From: Kitasatospora aureofaciens
GTDB taxonomy: Bacteria > Actinomycetota > Actinomycetes > Streptomycetales > Streptomycetaceae
NCBI GenBank assembly: GCA_000720845.1
Contig: JODU01000016.1
Span: forward strand, 119,065 to 183,064
DNA: 64,000 nucleotides
Reading direction: 5' to 3'
The notes under the pieces were generated by a model that saw only the letters and a list, made by a program, of their open reading frames with translations, made no database searches and was not told where the DNA came from. Positions 55,874 to 63,854 of the stretch are shown one piece after another. Both the position numbers and the translations under genes were made by a program. The stretch's first letter is position 1. Every line of letters begins with the position of its first letter.

Positions 55874-56599
55874 TCAGATGCCCGGGTAGACGGCCAGCCT
55901 GCCGCACATTCCGAAGCGTCCGCGGGCCGCGGGCCCCGTCGCCGACACCCGGGCGGCGGTGAGGTGTCCGTCGTCCTTGCCGCGCAGGGCGTCGAGTTGG
56001 GCCCGGGTCGCCTCGGCGGCCGCGTGCGCGCCCTCGCGCCAGCGCCGTTCCCACTCGTCCAGCCGGGGCCGCACCAGCTCGGCGGCGGCCCGCTGGAACG
56101 CCGCCAGCGGTTCCGGGTCGCCGCTCTCGGTGGCCTCGCGGAGTTCGAGGAAGCGCCGGGTCGCCAGGTCGCGGCGGGCGCGGGCGGCCTCCGACTGCTC
56201 CGCCTCGGGCCGGTCCGCCGGGATGCGGATCGCGTCGGCGTAGGTGTCGGGGTCGGCGAGGCGGTCCTGGGGCAGGGTGAGGACGGCGTCGCCCGCCTCG
56301 GGCAGGCCGCTGTTCTGCATCACGACGGTGATCTCCAGTCCCCCGTCGTTGACGAGGCGGTGGATCGTGCCGGGCGTGAACCAGGCCACCCTGCCCGGCT
56401 CCAGGGGCGTCTGCTCGAAGCCGGAGGTGGTCAGGGTCTGCACCGCGCCCCGGCCCGCCGTGACGACGTAGCCCTCGCTGCACGTCAGGTGCAGGTGCGG
56501 GGTGCCGCCGCCGGGCAGCCCTTCCACGGTCGGCCAGTCGTACACCGTCAGGCGGGACACGCCGACCGCCGCCGGGAAGCCGTCGTACGCCGGGCTCAC
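55874..56599 (-). CDS. cupin-domain protein
   Basis: A 241-residue protein. The first 100 residues form a cupin barrel with GGGTPHLHLTCSEGYVVTAGRGAVQ and the second motif PGRVAWFTPGTIHRLVN (metal-type histidines). The rest is helical (ATRRFLELREATESGDPEPL, LVRPRLDEWERRWREGAHA). Role in sugar metabolism is inferred from the operon. GTG start overlaps the DUF6807 stop; a GTG three bases earlier is equally possible. Confidence 0.8.
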   Translation of the reverse strand: MSPAYDGFPAAVGVSRLTVYDWPTVEGLPGGGTPHLHLTCSEGYVVTAGRGAVQTLTTSGFEQTPLEPGRVAWFTPGTIHRLVNDGGLEITVVMQNSGLPEAGDAVLTLPQDRLADPDTYADAIRIPADRPEAEQSEAARARRDLATRRFLELREATESGDPEPLAAFQRAAAELVRPRLDEWERRWREGAHAAAEATRAQLDALRGKDDGHLTAARVSATGPAARGRFGMCGRLAVYPGI

Positions 56600-57564
56600 C
56601 ACGCGAGTCCCGCCAGGTGCGCGGCGATCCGCGCGCGGTCCCAGGCGCCGTCGGCGACGACGACGCGGTAGGTCCGGGAGAGGGTTTCGCCGGGCGGCAG
56701 GACCAGTTCCTCGTGGAAGGCCCAGGACGGGGCGACCGCGGCGAAGGGGTCGCTGCGCACGAACCAGTGCGCCGGGTGGGTGCCCTTCTGGCCCGAGTGG
56801 TCGTTGGAGGGGGCGTGTTCGAAGACGAGCGTGGCGTGGCCGTCCCGTCCGTCGTGCTCCCCGACGTAGGCCAGCCAGGGGGCCTGGGAGCCCATCGGGT
56901 CGGTCTCGGAGGACTCGCCCGGACCGGTGGAGCCGACCGGGTCCGCCGAGTTGGCCGGCTCCGCCGTGAAGACCCGGCCGCCGCGGAAGGCGCGTGGCCC
57001 GCGCCAGAACAGCCCGGTGTATCCGGCGGCGGGACGTCCGTGGGTGGTGGGGCTGCCGAACCGCAGTGCTTCGGCACGCCGGTTGGTCACCGCCGAGGTC
57101 CAGGTGAGCGTCCAGCTGCCGGTGTCGGGATCGACGTCGCGGACCTCGATACGGCGCTCCTCCTCGGCCCACAGCTCACCGTCGTGCGGGTGCCAGGTCA
57201 GCCGCTCGGCGATGACGGCGCGGTCCCCCTCGGCGCCGACCTCCTCGAAGGCCACGTGGGCCATCGAGCCGACCCGCTCCGGCAGCGCGAGGTAACCCTC
57301 GCCGTGCACATAGGTGTTGCCGCCCCACAGGTTCTGTCCGGACAGGTGGGAGGCGGTCAGCTGGAGCCCCTTGTGCCAGCGGTGGTCGTTGGGCCGGTAG
57401 TCCGTGACCAGTCCGCCGGACAGGGTCCTGATCGGGTGGAGGTACGGCTTGGGCGCCTCCCAGTCGGCCTCCGGGCGGTACACGTAGGAGAACAGCTCGG
57501 TTCCGGCCGCCTCGTGGGCCACGGTGATGCGGTCTCCGTGGACGTGGGTCAGGGCGAGCGTCAT
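56596..57564 (-). CDS. DUF6807 (PmoA-like) family protein
   Basis: A 322-residue protein with the pattern of DUF6807: PYLHPIRTLSGGLVTDYRPNDHRWHKGLQL, NLWGGNTYVHGEGYLAL, then YTGLFWRGPRAFRGG and PSNDHSGQKGTHPAHWFVRSDPF. Members occur in carbohydrate-degradation operons; function unproven, possibly on oligosaccharide derivatives. Overlaps the oxidoreductase stop (ATGA) and the cupin start. Confidence 0.85.
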   Translation of the reverse strand: MTLALTHVHGDRITVAHEAAGTELFSYVYRPEADWEAPKPYLHPIRTLSGGLVTDYRPNDHRWHKGLQLTASHLSGQNLWGGNTYVHGEGYLALPERVGSMAHVAFEEVGAEGDRAVIAERLTWHPHDGELWAEEERRIEVRDVDPDTGSWTLTWTSAVTNRRAEALRFGSPTTHGRPAAGYTGLFWRGPRAFRGGRVFTAEPANSADPVGSTGPGESSETDPMGSQAPWLAYVGEHDGRDGHATLVFEHAPSNDHSGQKGTHPAHWFVRSDPFAAVAPSWAFHEELVLPPGETLSRTYRVVVADGAWDRARIAAHLAGLAW

Positions 57565-58709
57565 GCGTGGTCCTCTTCCTCGCGGGTGACGGCCGGCGCC
57601 CAGCCCCGGGCTCCGCCGTGCAGTTCGGTGTAGTACGGGTCGCCGGGACCGATGTCGCCCGCGCGGACGGTCGTGCCGGTGAACGCGGACTTGTACAGGG
57701 CGGTGATGAACTCCAGGGTCCGGCGGCCTCCCGCACCGCTGGTCGGGTGGCGGCGGCCGTGCCGGATGTCGTCGACCAGTACGCGCAGTTGGGCCTGGTG
57801 CGAGCTGGGTTCGTCGACGCCGAAGTCGCGCCAGGCGGCGGCGGTCTCCTCGGGGACGCCGGGCGCCGGGGTGATGCGCCAGTCCCCGTTGCGGTAGCCG
57901 TACAGGTGGGTCAGCTCCACCGTGGCCAGCTCGCAGTCGATGCGGATCCGGCTCACCTCGTCCGGACTCAGCACGCTGTTGACGAGGGTGGCGACGGCTC
58001 CGTCGGCGAAGCGGACCAGTGCGGTGGAGACGTCCTCGGTCTCCACGTCGTGCACGAGCCGGGCGGCCATGCCGCGCACCTCGGACCACGGGCCCATCAG
58101 GTCCAGCAGCAGGTCTGTCTGGTGGATGCCGTGTCCCATGGCCGGTCCGCCGCCCTCGGTGGCCCAGCGGCCGCGCCAGGGCACCGCGTAGTACGCCTGG
58201 TTCCGGTACCACGTGGTCTGGCAATGGGCCACCAGCGGCCGGCCCAGCGCGCCGCCGCGCAGCAGCGCGCGGACGTGACGGGCGCCGGATCCGAAGCGGT
58301 GCTGGAAGACGACGGAGGCGTACGGCCCCGCATCGTCGCCCTGCTCGGCCGCCTCGACGGCGTCGTAGTCGGCCAGTGAGGGGCAGGGCGGCTTCTCGCA
58401 CCACACCCAGGCCCCGGCAGTGAGCGCGGCCACGGCCTGCTCGCGGTGCACGGCGGGCGGGGTGCACAGCACGACGAGATCCGGGCGCGCCTCGGTCAGC
58501 ACGGCGTCGAGGTCGGTGGACGCCTGCGGGATCCCGAACTCGTCGGCGAAGGCACGCACCGCCGGGCCGTCCACGTCGACCGCGGCGACGACCTCCACCT
58601 CGCCCTCGGCGGCCAGTTTCCTCAGAGCGGGCAGGTGACTGGACCGGGCGATGGCTCCCGTGCCGACCACTGCTGTGCGCAGCGGCGCGTTCGGTGCGTG
58701 CGAAGACAT
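57561..58709 (-). CDS. Gfo/Idh/MocA-family oxidoreductase
   Basis: A 382-residue NAD(P)-dependent sugar oxidoreductase: Rossmann motif AVVGTGAIARSSHLPAL, VVLCTPPAVHREQAVAAL, the catalytic WCEKPPCPSL variant of EKP, and GGGPAMGHGIHQTDLLLDLMG. It would oxidise an imported sugar or its derivative. ATG at 58709 has GAGAGGG upstream. First gene of the minus-strand operon facing the LacI gene. Confidence 0.9.
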   Translation of the reverse strand: MSSHAPNAPLRTAVVGTGAIARSSHLPALRKLAAEGEVEVVAAVDVDGPAVRAFADEFGIPQASTDLDAVLTEARPDLVVLCTPPAVHREQAVAALTAGAWVWCEKPPCPSLADYDAVEAAEQGDDAGPYASVVFQHRFGSGARHVRALLRGGALGRPLVAHCQTTWYRNQAYYAVPWRGRWATEGGGPAMGHGIHQTDLLLDLMGPWSEVRGMAARLVHDVETEDVSTALVRFADGAVATLVNSVLSPDEVSRIRIDCELATVELTHLYGYRNGDWRITPAPGVPEETAAAWRDFGVDEPSSHQAQLRVLVDDIRHGRRHPTSGAGGRRTLEFITALYKSAFTGTTVRAGDIGPGDPYYTELHGGARGWAPAVTREEEDHA

Positions 58710-58828
58710 GCGGACCCTCTCGTGAGCCGGACGGGGGCTGGGCGCTGCGCGACACGCGGTGGTTGGGCGATGCGCGGGCAGGCGGAGGACGTCGGCGCCG
58801 CCTCGCAGCAACCGCTTGCTATCGTGGT

Positions 58829-58844
58829 GTTCCAACGTTGTAAC
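58829..58844. promoter_or_regulatory. LacI-type operator in the divergent promoter region
   Basis: GTTnCAACGTTGnAAC, an 8-bp CpG-centred palindrome (58833-58840) with mirrored flanks, 120 bases upstream of the oxidoreductase start and 119 upstream of the lacI start. Typical LacI-family operator architecture. Confidence 0.7.
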
Positions 58845-58962
58845 CGGCGTGCGTCCGCAAGGTCAACCCTCTGTCCGCAAAAGAGTCGGCGCCCGGTTCA
58901 CGGACTGACAGGGGCGGCACGCAGGGGCATGATCTGCGCAGACTTCGGCAAGGGGGCGGGCT

Positions 58963-60006
58963 GTGGCCGCGGTGAGACTGAAGGACGTGGCGGAGCGCGC
59001 GGGGGTGTCGATCAAGACGGTGTCCAACGTTGTACGCGGCGCCCCGCACGTGTCCGACGCCACGCGCTCGCGGGTGATGCGGGCGGTGGACGAGCTCGGC
59101 TACCGGCCGAACCCCTCGGCGCGCAGGCTGCGTACGGGGCGCAGTGGCCTCATCGCCCTCGTCGTCCCGGAGCTGGCGACGCCCTACTTCGCCGAACTCG
59201 CCCACCATGTGCGCGGCGAGGCCACCCGGCTCGGCCTGACCGTCCTCATCGAGGAGTCACTGGGCGACGCCGCCGAGGAGTTGCGTCTGGCGGGCGGGGT
59301 CGGCGCCTCGCTGCTGGACGGGGTGATCCTCTCCCCGCTGCGCGTCACGCCCGACGAACTCGCCTCCGCCACCGACGAGTTCCCGTTGGTCCTGCTCGGC
59401 GAGCGCACCTACGGACGCAACGGTGTCGTCGCCGACCACGTGCTGATCGACAACGTGGCGGCGGCCCGTGAGCTCACGGCCCACCTCATCGGCCTGGGAC
59501 GTACCCGGATCGCCGCGATCGGCGTGGACCGCCAGGGCTCCGCGACCAGCCGCCAGCGTCTGGAGGGATACCAACGCGCCCTGCACGAGGCCGGGTTGCC
59601 CTTCGACCCCCGGCTCGCACCCCGGATCGAGGAGTTCGACCGCCGCAACGGACTGCTGGCGATGCGCCGACTCGTCGCACTGCCCGCCGGCGACCGGCCC
59701 GACGCCGTCTTCTGCTTCAGCGACCTGCTGGCCGTGGGCGCCCAACGCGCCCTGCACGAGGCGGGGCTGGCCATTCCCGGCGATGTCGCCGTCGTCGGCA
59801 TCGACGGCTCCGAGGAGGCGCTGTACTGCACGCCCTCCCTGACGACCGTGGTCCCCGACAAGGCCGCCATCGCCTCACTCGCCGTGAAGTGCCTGGCGGC
59901 CCGGATCCGGTCCCGGTCACCCCTGCCGTTCGAGGTGCACGTGGCGCCGCACTGGCTGGCGGAGCGGGAGTCCACGTCGGGTGGGCGACGCGCGCTGGAC
60001 GCCTGA
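58963..60006 (+). CDS. LacI-family transcriptional regulator
   Basis: A 347-residue repressor. HTH and hinge: VRLKDVAERAGVSIKTVSNV then GYRPNPSARRLRTGRSGLIALV. The periplasmic-binding-protein-like effector domain has LLDGVILSPLRVTPDEL, VADHVLIDNVAAARELTAHL and VAVVGIDGSEEALY. GTG at 58963 follows GGGGGCGGG. It is divergent from the sugar operon and likely its repressor; the effector would be the imported sugar. A 12-base match to its own operator lies in codons 21-24. Confidence 0.93.
   Translation: MAAVRLKDVAERAGVSIKTVSNVVRGAPHVSDATRSRVMRAVDELGYRPNPSARRLRTGRSGLIALVVPELATPYFAELAHHVRGEATRLGLTVLIEESLGDAAEELRLAGGVGASLLDGVILSPLRVTPDELASATDEFPLVLLGERTYGRNGVVADHVLIDNVAAARELTAHLIGLGRTRIAAIGVDRQGSATSRQRLEGYQRALHEAGLPFDPRLAPRIEEFDRRNGLLAMRRLVALPAGDRPDAVFCFSDLLAVGAQRALHEAGLAIPGDVAVVGIDGSEEALYCTPSLTTVVPDKAAIASLAVKCLAARIRSRSPLPFEVHVAPHWLAERESTSGGRRALDA
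59023..59034 (+). promoter_or_regulatory. second copy of the LacI operator core inside the lacI gene
   Basis: TCCAACGTTGTA, identical to the core of the site at 58829-58844, falls on codons 21-24 (Ser-Asn-Val-Val) of the recognition helix. The codons GTT and GTA are rare in this GC-rich genome, so the match may be selected rather than accidental; a roadblock or looping site is possible. Confidence 0.45.
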
Positions 60007-60097
60007 GATCCGACGGGCAACGGCGAGGGCAAGAACGACTGCCCCCACTGGGGGCGACCACGTTCGACCGGCCACTGAAATCCATGATCATCGCTCC

Positions 60098-60103
60098 TAG
60101 GCT
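60098..60103 (+). promoter_or_regulatory. -10 element for a leaderless gene
   Basis: TAGGCT seven bases before the ATG at 60111, so the transcript would start at or next to the initiation codon. Confidence 0.4.
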
Positions 60104-60110
60104 CGTCACC

Positions 60111-60341
60111 ATGGACATCCCGAGACGCCTGATCGAACTCCAGCGAGCCGTCGAGGCGGCGGACAACCGCTACCGCGACAACGCCGGTGAGAACGCCACG
60201 GTCGCCCTGGCGGTCTGGTCGGACGCCACCGCCGCCCTGGTCCAGGGCATCACCGCCTACGCGGAGGAACAGGGCGTGCCGCGCCGCGAGGTGGAACGGG
60301 CCCTGGAGCGAGCGATACGGCCGCCGCTCTCCCTGGACTGA
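60111..60341 (+). CDS. small helical protein of unknown function
   Basis: A 76-residue, probably all-helical protein (RRLIELQRAVEAADNRYRDNAGENATVALAVWSDATAALVQGITAYAEE, then PRREVERALERAIRPPL). I do not recognise it. No ribosome site; a -10 close upstream suggests a leaderless transcript. Convincing G/C third-position bias supports a real gene. Confidence 0.65.
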   Translation: MDIPRRLIELQRAVEAADNRYRDNAGENATVALAVWSDATAALVQGITAYAEEQGVPRREVERALERAIRPPLSLD

Positions 60342-60407
60342 ACGGCCGCCCGCCTCGCACCGTCCGCCCGACAGCCGCTCGCCGTCCGGCACACGGGAGC
60401 CGCCCGG

Positions 60408-60635
60408 GTCACTCGTTGTGAGCGCCAGGAGGCCCGTTGGCCAGCCCGACGGACGGGCCGGGCCCAGGGGAGTGAGCTGCCGGGCGGCCGGGCCCGCCGC
60501 GATCGGACGATCGACGGTCCGCATCGCCGTGGACACCGCGACCTGCGGCTGTTCGGCGAGCGTGACCAGCTTGGTGGTCGCCTCGGCGAGAGAGCGTGCG
60601 GACACCGCGACCAGCAACCGCGAGGCGCTCAGCTC
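60408..60635 (-). pseudogene. relic of a MarR-family regulator gene
   Basis: One frame reads ELSASRLLVAVSARSLAEA (dimerisation helix of MarR proteins) and soon after VAVSTAMRTVDRPIAAGPAA and LLALTT, as in the recognition helix and wing of MarR regulators. The middle helices are missing, there is no proper start, and Pro replaces key residues. It is a shrunken remnant rather than a working gene. Confidence 0.5.
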
Positions 60636-60735
60636 CCGTCTTCGGCCGCGCGCGGGTCGCTGAACCGGTCGGCCCGCGGACCGAGGCCGGACGCGACCGC
60701 CCGGGCCCGGGAACCAAGTCGGCCCCGCGGACGCA

Positions 60736-60783
60736 TTGACAGGTTCGGCTAACAGGAATAGCTTTTAGCTAACTTCATTAGCC
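60736..60783 (+). promoter_or_regulatory. promoter and operator of the hydrolase-TetR operon
   Basis: Consensus -35 TTGACA (60736-60741), 17-bp spacer, -10 TAGCTT (60759-60764). Overlapping it are GGCTAA (60747-60752), the palindrome TTAGCTAA (60765-60772) and TTAGCC (60778-60783), the first and last mirroring each other. Likely binding site of the TetR regulator encoded at 61629. Confidence 0.65.
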
Positions 60784-60799
60784 GCATCTGGGGGTTGCC

Positions 60800-61636
60800 A
60801 TGACCGAGTACCTTGCCGTCGACGGTGGAACGATCGCCTACGAGGTGACGGGGACGGGCCCGCTGGTCGTGCTCGCGCACGGCATGGGCGACAGCCGGGA
60901 CGCCTACCGCGCCATGGTTCCCCAGCTGGTGACGGCCGGTTACCGGGTGGCCGCGGTCGACCTGCGCGGCTGCGGCGAGTCCAGCGTCGACTGGCCGGCC
61001 TGGAGCCGCAGTGACATCGCCGGCGACCTGCTCGCCCTGATCCGCCACCTCGGCGGCCCGGCCGTGCTCGTCGGCCACTCGGTCTCCGGCGGCGCGGCCA
61101 CCATCGCGGCGGCGCGGGAGCCCTCGCTCGTCACCTCGGTGGTCGAACTGGCGCCGTTCACCCGCAAGCAGTCGGTCCGGCTCGGCGACCTGCGGGTGCG
61201 GCGGTTCCGGCGCGGCATGGTGCGGCTGCTCGGCGCGGGCCTCTTCGGCAGTCTGCCGCTCTGGCGCTCGTACCTCGACGTCGCCTACCCCGGGGTGAAA
61301 CCGGCCGACTGGGCCGAGCGGCTGGCCCTCGTCGAGACCCGGCTGCGTGAGCCGGGCCGGATGAAGGCCATGCAGGCCATGGGCCGCAGCGCGCCGACCG
61401 ACGCCGGCGCCCGGCTCGGCGACGTGCGCTGCCCGGTCCTGGTGGTGATGGGCACGCTCGACCCCGACTGGGCCGACCCGCACGCCGAGGGCTCGGCCGT
61501 CGTCGACGCACTGCCGTCCGGCCTCGGCCGCCTGGAGATGATCGAGGGCGCCGGCCACTACCCGCACCACCAGTTCCCCGACCGGGTGGTGGCGCTCCTG
61601 CTCGCCTTCCTGCGCTCGGACGCCGCCCGTGCCTAG
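60800..61636 (+). CDS. alpha/beta hydrolase
   Basis: A 278-residue alpha/beta hydrolase: LAHGMGDSRDAYRAMVPQL (oxyanion HG), VAAVDLRGCGESSVD, nucleophile elbow GHSVSGG, acid near MGTLDPDW and His in GAGHYPHHQ. Complete triad. Substrate unknown. GGGGG ribosome site before the ATG. Its 3' end overlaps the TetR gene by eight bases, so both are controlled by the same operator. Confidence 0.92.
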   Translation: MTEYLAVDGGTIAYEVTGTGPLVVLAHGMGDSRDAYRAMVPQLVTAGYRVAAVDLRGCGESSVDWPAWSRSDIAGDLLALIRHLGGPAVLVGHSVSGGAATIAAAREPSLVTSVVELAPFTRKQSVRLGDLRVRRFRRGMVRLLGAGLFGSLPLWRSYLDVAYPGVKPADWAERLALVETRLREPGRMKAMQAMGRSAPTDAGARLGDVRCPVLVVMGTLDPDWADPHAEGSAVVDALPSGLGRLEMIEGAGHYPHHQFPDRVVALLLAFLRSDAARA

Positions 61637-62192
61637 GGCGGGCCTGGACCGGGTGGCCGTGGTCGGCGCGGGTGCGGCCCTCGCCGACGAGGTGGGCCTC
61701 GGCAAACTGACGATGGGACTGCTGGCCGACCGGCTCGGCGTGCGCACCCCGTCCCTGTACAAGCACGTGGCGGGTCAGGACGACCTGATCCGGCGGATCG
61801 CGACGCTGGCCCTCGACGAGACCGCCGACGCCGTCGGCAGTGCGGTGCAGGGCCGGGCGGGCAGCGACGCCCTGGCGGCCGCGGCACGCGCCTTCCGCGC
61901 CTTCGTCGTGGAGCACCCCGGCCGGTACGCGGCGACGATCGGCCAGGAACCGTCCGGCCCGGACGATCCCCTGGCCGCGGCGGGAGGGCGGCTGCTCGAC
62001 GCGTTCACCGCCGTCCTGCGCGGCTACGAGATCGACGGCTCGGCCGTGAACCACGCCCTGCGCATGCTGCGCAGTCTCTGCCACGGCTTCGCCACCTTGG
62101 AGGCGGCACACGCCTTCCAGTGGAGCACGGACGTCGACGAGAGCTTCGACTGGCTCGTCGCCTTCGCCGACCGGGGCCTGCGCGCCATGTGA
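61629..62192 (+). CDS. TetR/AcrR family regulator
   Basis: A 187-residue repressor: HTH LTMGLLADRLGVRTPSLYKHVAGQDDLI and a C-terminal WHG-type domain (EHPGRYAATIGQEPSGPDDPL, LRMLRSLCHGFATLE). It overlaps the hydrolase gene and presumably autorepresses the pair through the repeats at 60747-60783. GTG start. Confidence 0.92.
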   Translation: MPRAGLDRVAVVGAGAALADEVGLGKLTMGLLADRLGVRTPSLYKHVAGQDDLIRRIATLALDETADAVGSAVQGRAGSDALAAAARAFRAFVVEHPGRYAATIGQEPSGPDDPLAAAGGRLLDAFTAVLRGYEIDGSAVNHALRMLRSLCHGFATLEAAHAFQWSTDVDESFDWLVAFADRGLRAM

Positions 62193-62201
62193 GGCCCTCG
62201 C

Positions 62202-63146
62202 TCAGCCGAGCCGGACGTGGTCCGCGGAGCGGCTGGGCACGGCGTCGAGCGCGGCGACGCCCGCCCCGTCCAGGACGAGCCGTCCGACGGCGATGTTCGC
62301 CTCCAGGTGGCCGGGGTCCGCCGTGCCGGGGATGAGCAGGACGTTCGCGGCGTGATGGAGCAGCCAGGCGAGCCCCACCTGGGCCGGCGTGGCACCGAGC
62401 GCCCGTGCCGCGGTCTGGACGGCGGGCTCGTCGGCGACCTTGGGCATGCCCGGGAAGGCGCCGCCGAGCGGGAAGTAGGGCACCCAGGCGATGCCTTCGG
62501 CGGCGCACAGCCGGAGCATGTCCTCGTCCGCGCGGCTGACCAGGCTGTAGGAGTTCTGCACGCAGACGACGCCCGCCGGCAGGGCGCGGCGCAGTCCGTC
62601 CAGGGTGACGGCACTGAGCCCGATGGCGCCGATCTTGCCCTCGTCCCGCAGCTCCGTCAGCACCGCGAGCTGGTCGTCGATGTCGACCAGCTGATCGCCC
62701 TCCGCACGGAGTCCGGGACCGGTGTCGGCGCGGCGCAGGTTGACGACCGCGAGGCGGTCGGTGCCCAGGCTCCGGAGGTTGTCCTCGATGTCGGCCCGCA
62801 GTTCCTCGGGCCGTTGGGCGAGCCGCAGGGGAAGCGGACCGCCGGAGTCGGGAGTCGCGCCGACCTTGGTCACCACCACGGCGTCGTCCGTGGCGCCCAG
62901 CGCCTCCCGGAGGACCTCGTTGACGAAGCCGTTGCCGTAGAACTGGGCGGTGTCGAAGTGGTCGACGCCGAGTTCCACCGCGCGGCGCACCAGTGCGACC
63001 GCGGCGCCGCGGTCGGCGTGCAGACGCTCCAGCTGCATCGCGCCGTACCCGATCCGGGAGACGGTGCGGCCCGCGAGCGTCCCCGCGCCGCCGGGACGGG
63101 GAGTGCCCTCGGCCGTGACCGGGAGAGAAGTGCCGTTTGACGTCAT
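62202..63146 (-). CDS. aldo/keto reductase
   Basis: A 314-residue NADPH-dependent reductase: GYGAMQLERL, VDHFDTAQFYGNGFVNEVL (Asp, Tyr of the tetrad), VVVTKVGA (Lys), VVNLRRAD, and NADPH-binding LLIPGTADPGHLEANIA. Where most members have the tetrad His (LxHxx), this one has NLRRA. The divergent TetR gene and paired operators indicate stress or substrate induction. ATG at 63146. Confidence 0.92.
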   Translation of the reverse strand: MTSNGTSLPVTAEGTPRPGGAGTLAGRTVSRIGYGAMQLERLHADRGAAVALVRRAVELGVDHFDTAQFYGNGFVNEVLREALGATDDAVVVTKVGATPDSGGPLPLRLAQRPEELRADIEDNLRSLGTDRLAVVNLRRADTGPGLRAEGDQLVDIDDQLAVLTELRDEGKIGAIGLSAVTLDGLRRALPAGVVCVQNSYSLVSRADEDMLRLCAAEGIAWVPYFPLGGAFPGMPKVADEPAVQTAARALGATPAQVGLAWLLHHAANVLLIPGTADPGHLEANIAVGRLVLDGAGVAALDAVPSRSADHVRLG

Positions 63147-63178
63147 GGGAAGTCCGCCCTCATGAGAAGATGGCAAAA

Positions 63179-63194
63179 ACGGAGGAGCCTCCGT
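63179..63194. promoter_or_regulatory. TetR operator copy 1
   Basis: ACGGAGG-AG-CCTCCGT, a perfect 7-2-7 inverted repeat between the divergent aldo/keto reductase and TetR genes, 33 bases from the reductase start. Confidence 0.7.
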
Positions 63195-63213
63195 CAAGCC
63201 GAATGTAGCACTA

Positions 63214-63229
63214 CCGGAGGGTCCTCCGT
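63214..63229. promoter_or_regulatory. TetR operator copy 2, overlapping the TetR ribosome site
   Basis: CCGGAGG-GT-CCTCCGT, the same repeat with one outer mismatch, 35 bp from copy 1 centre to centre. Its GGAGGG is also the ribosome site of the TetR gene at 63231. Confidence 0.7.
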
Positions 63230-63230
63230 T

Positions 63231-63854
63231 TTGAGTCCGGACCAGGAACCGACGCCCGCCGCCGACCGGCCCCGGCAGCCGACGAACGCGGACCGCCCGC
63301 TGCGCGCACACGCGCGGCGGAACCGCGAGAACCTCCTCGCCGCCGCACGCGCCGCCTTCACCGCCGCGGACGACACCGTTCCGCTCGAAGGCATCGCCCG
63401 CGACGCGGGGGTCGGCATCGGCACCCTCTACCGCCACTTCCCCACCCGGGAGGCACTGGTCGAGGCCGTCTACGCCGCCGAACTGGACGGTGTCACCGAC
63501 AGCGCCCCGGCCCTGCTGGACGAACTCCCGCCCGAGCAGGCCCTGCGCGCCTGGGTGGAGCGCTACGCCACGTTCGTCGCGACGAAACGCGCCATGCTCA
63601 ACACCCTCCACAGCGGCTGGGCGTCCGGACGCCTGGCGACAGTCGCCACCCGGGAGCGCATCACGGCCGCGATCGGCGTCCTCCTCGCCGAAGGAGCACG
63701 GACGGGCTCCCTGCGCGCGGACGTCGAAGCCGACGACGTCACCGCGATGCTCCTCGGCGTGTTCCTCTCGACGGCGGCCGACGACGAGCCGGAGCGGACG
63801 GGTCGCCTGCTCGACCTCGTCGTCGACGCCCTGCGCCCGCACGCACTCTCCTGA
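63231..63854 (+). CDS. TetR/AcrR family regulator
   Basis: A 207-residue repressor with HTH RRNRENLLAAARAAFTAADDTVPLEGIARDAGVGIGTLYRHFPTREALVEAVY and a SbtR-like C-terminal domain. The TTG at 63231 is chosen because GGAGGG lies ten bases upstream; an earlier in-frame start at 63162 would precede both operators. It should repress itself and the divergent aldo/keto reductase. Confidence 0.92.
   Translation: MSPDQEPTPAADRPRQPTNADRPLRAHARRNRENLLAAARAAFTAADDTVPLEGIARDAGVGIGTLYRHFPTREALVEAVYAAELDGVTDSAPALLDELPPEQALRAWVERYATFVATKRAMLNTLHSGWASGRLATVATRERITAAIGVLLAEGARTGSLRADVEADDVTAMLLGVFLSTAADDEPERTGRLLDLVVDALRPHALS

Larger units (their letters stand above)
60342..60799. other. intergenic region with a decayed MarR gene and the hydrolase promoter
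   Basis: A 458-base gap. It contains minus-strand MarR relics (60408-60635) and, at its right end, a promoter TTGACA/TAGCTT overlapped by repeats (60736-60783). Nothing else supported. Confidence 0.6.
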
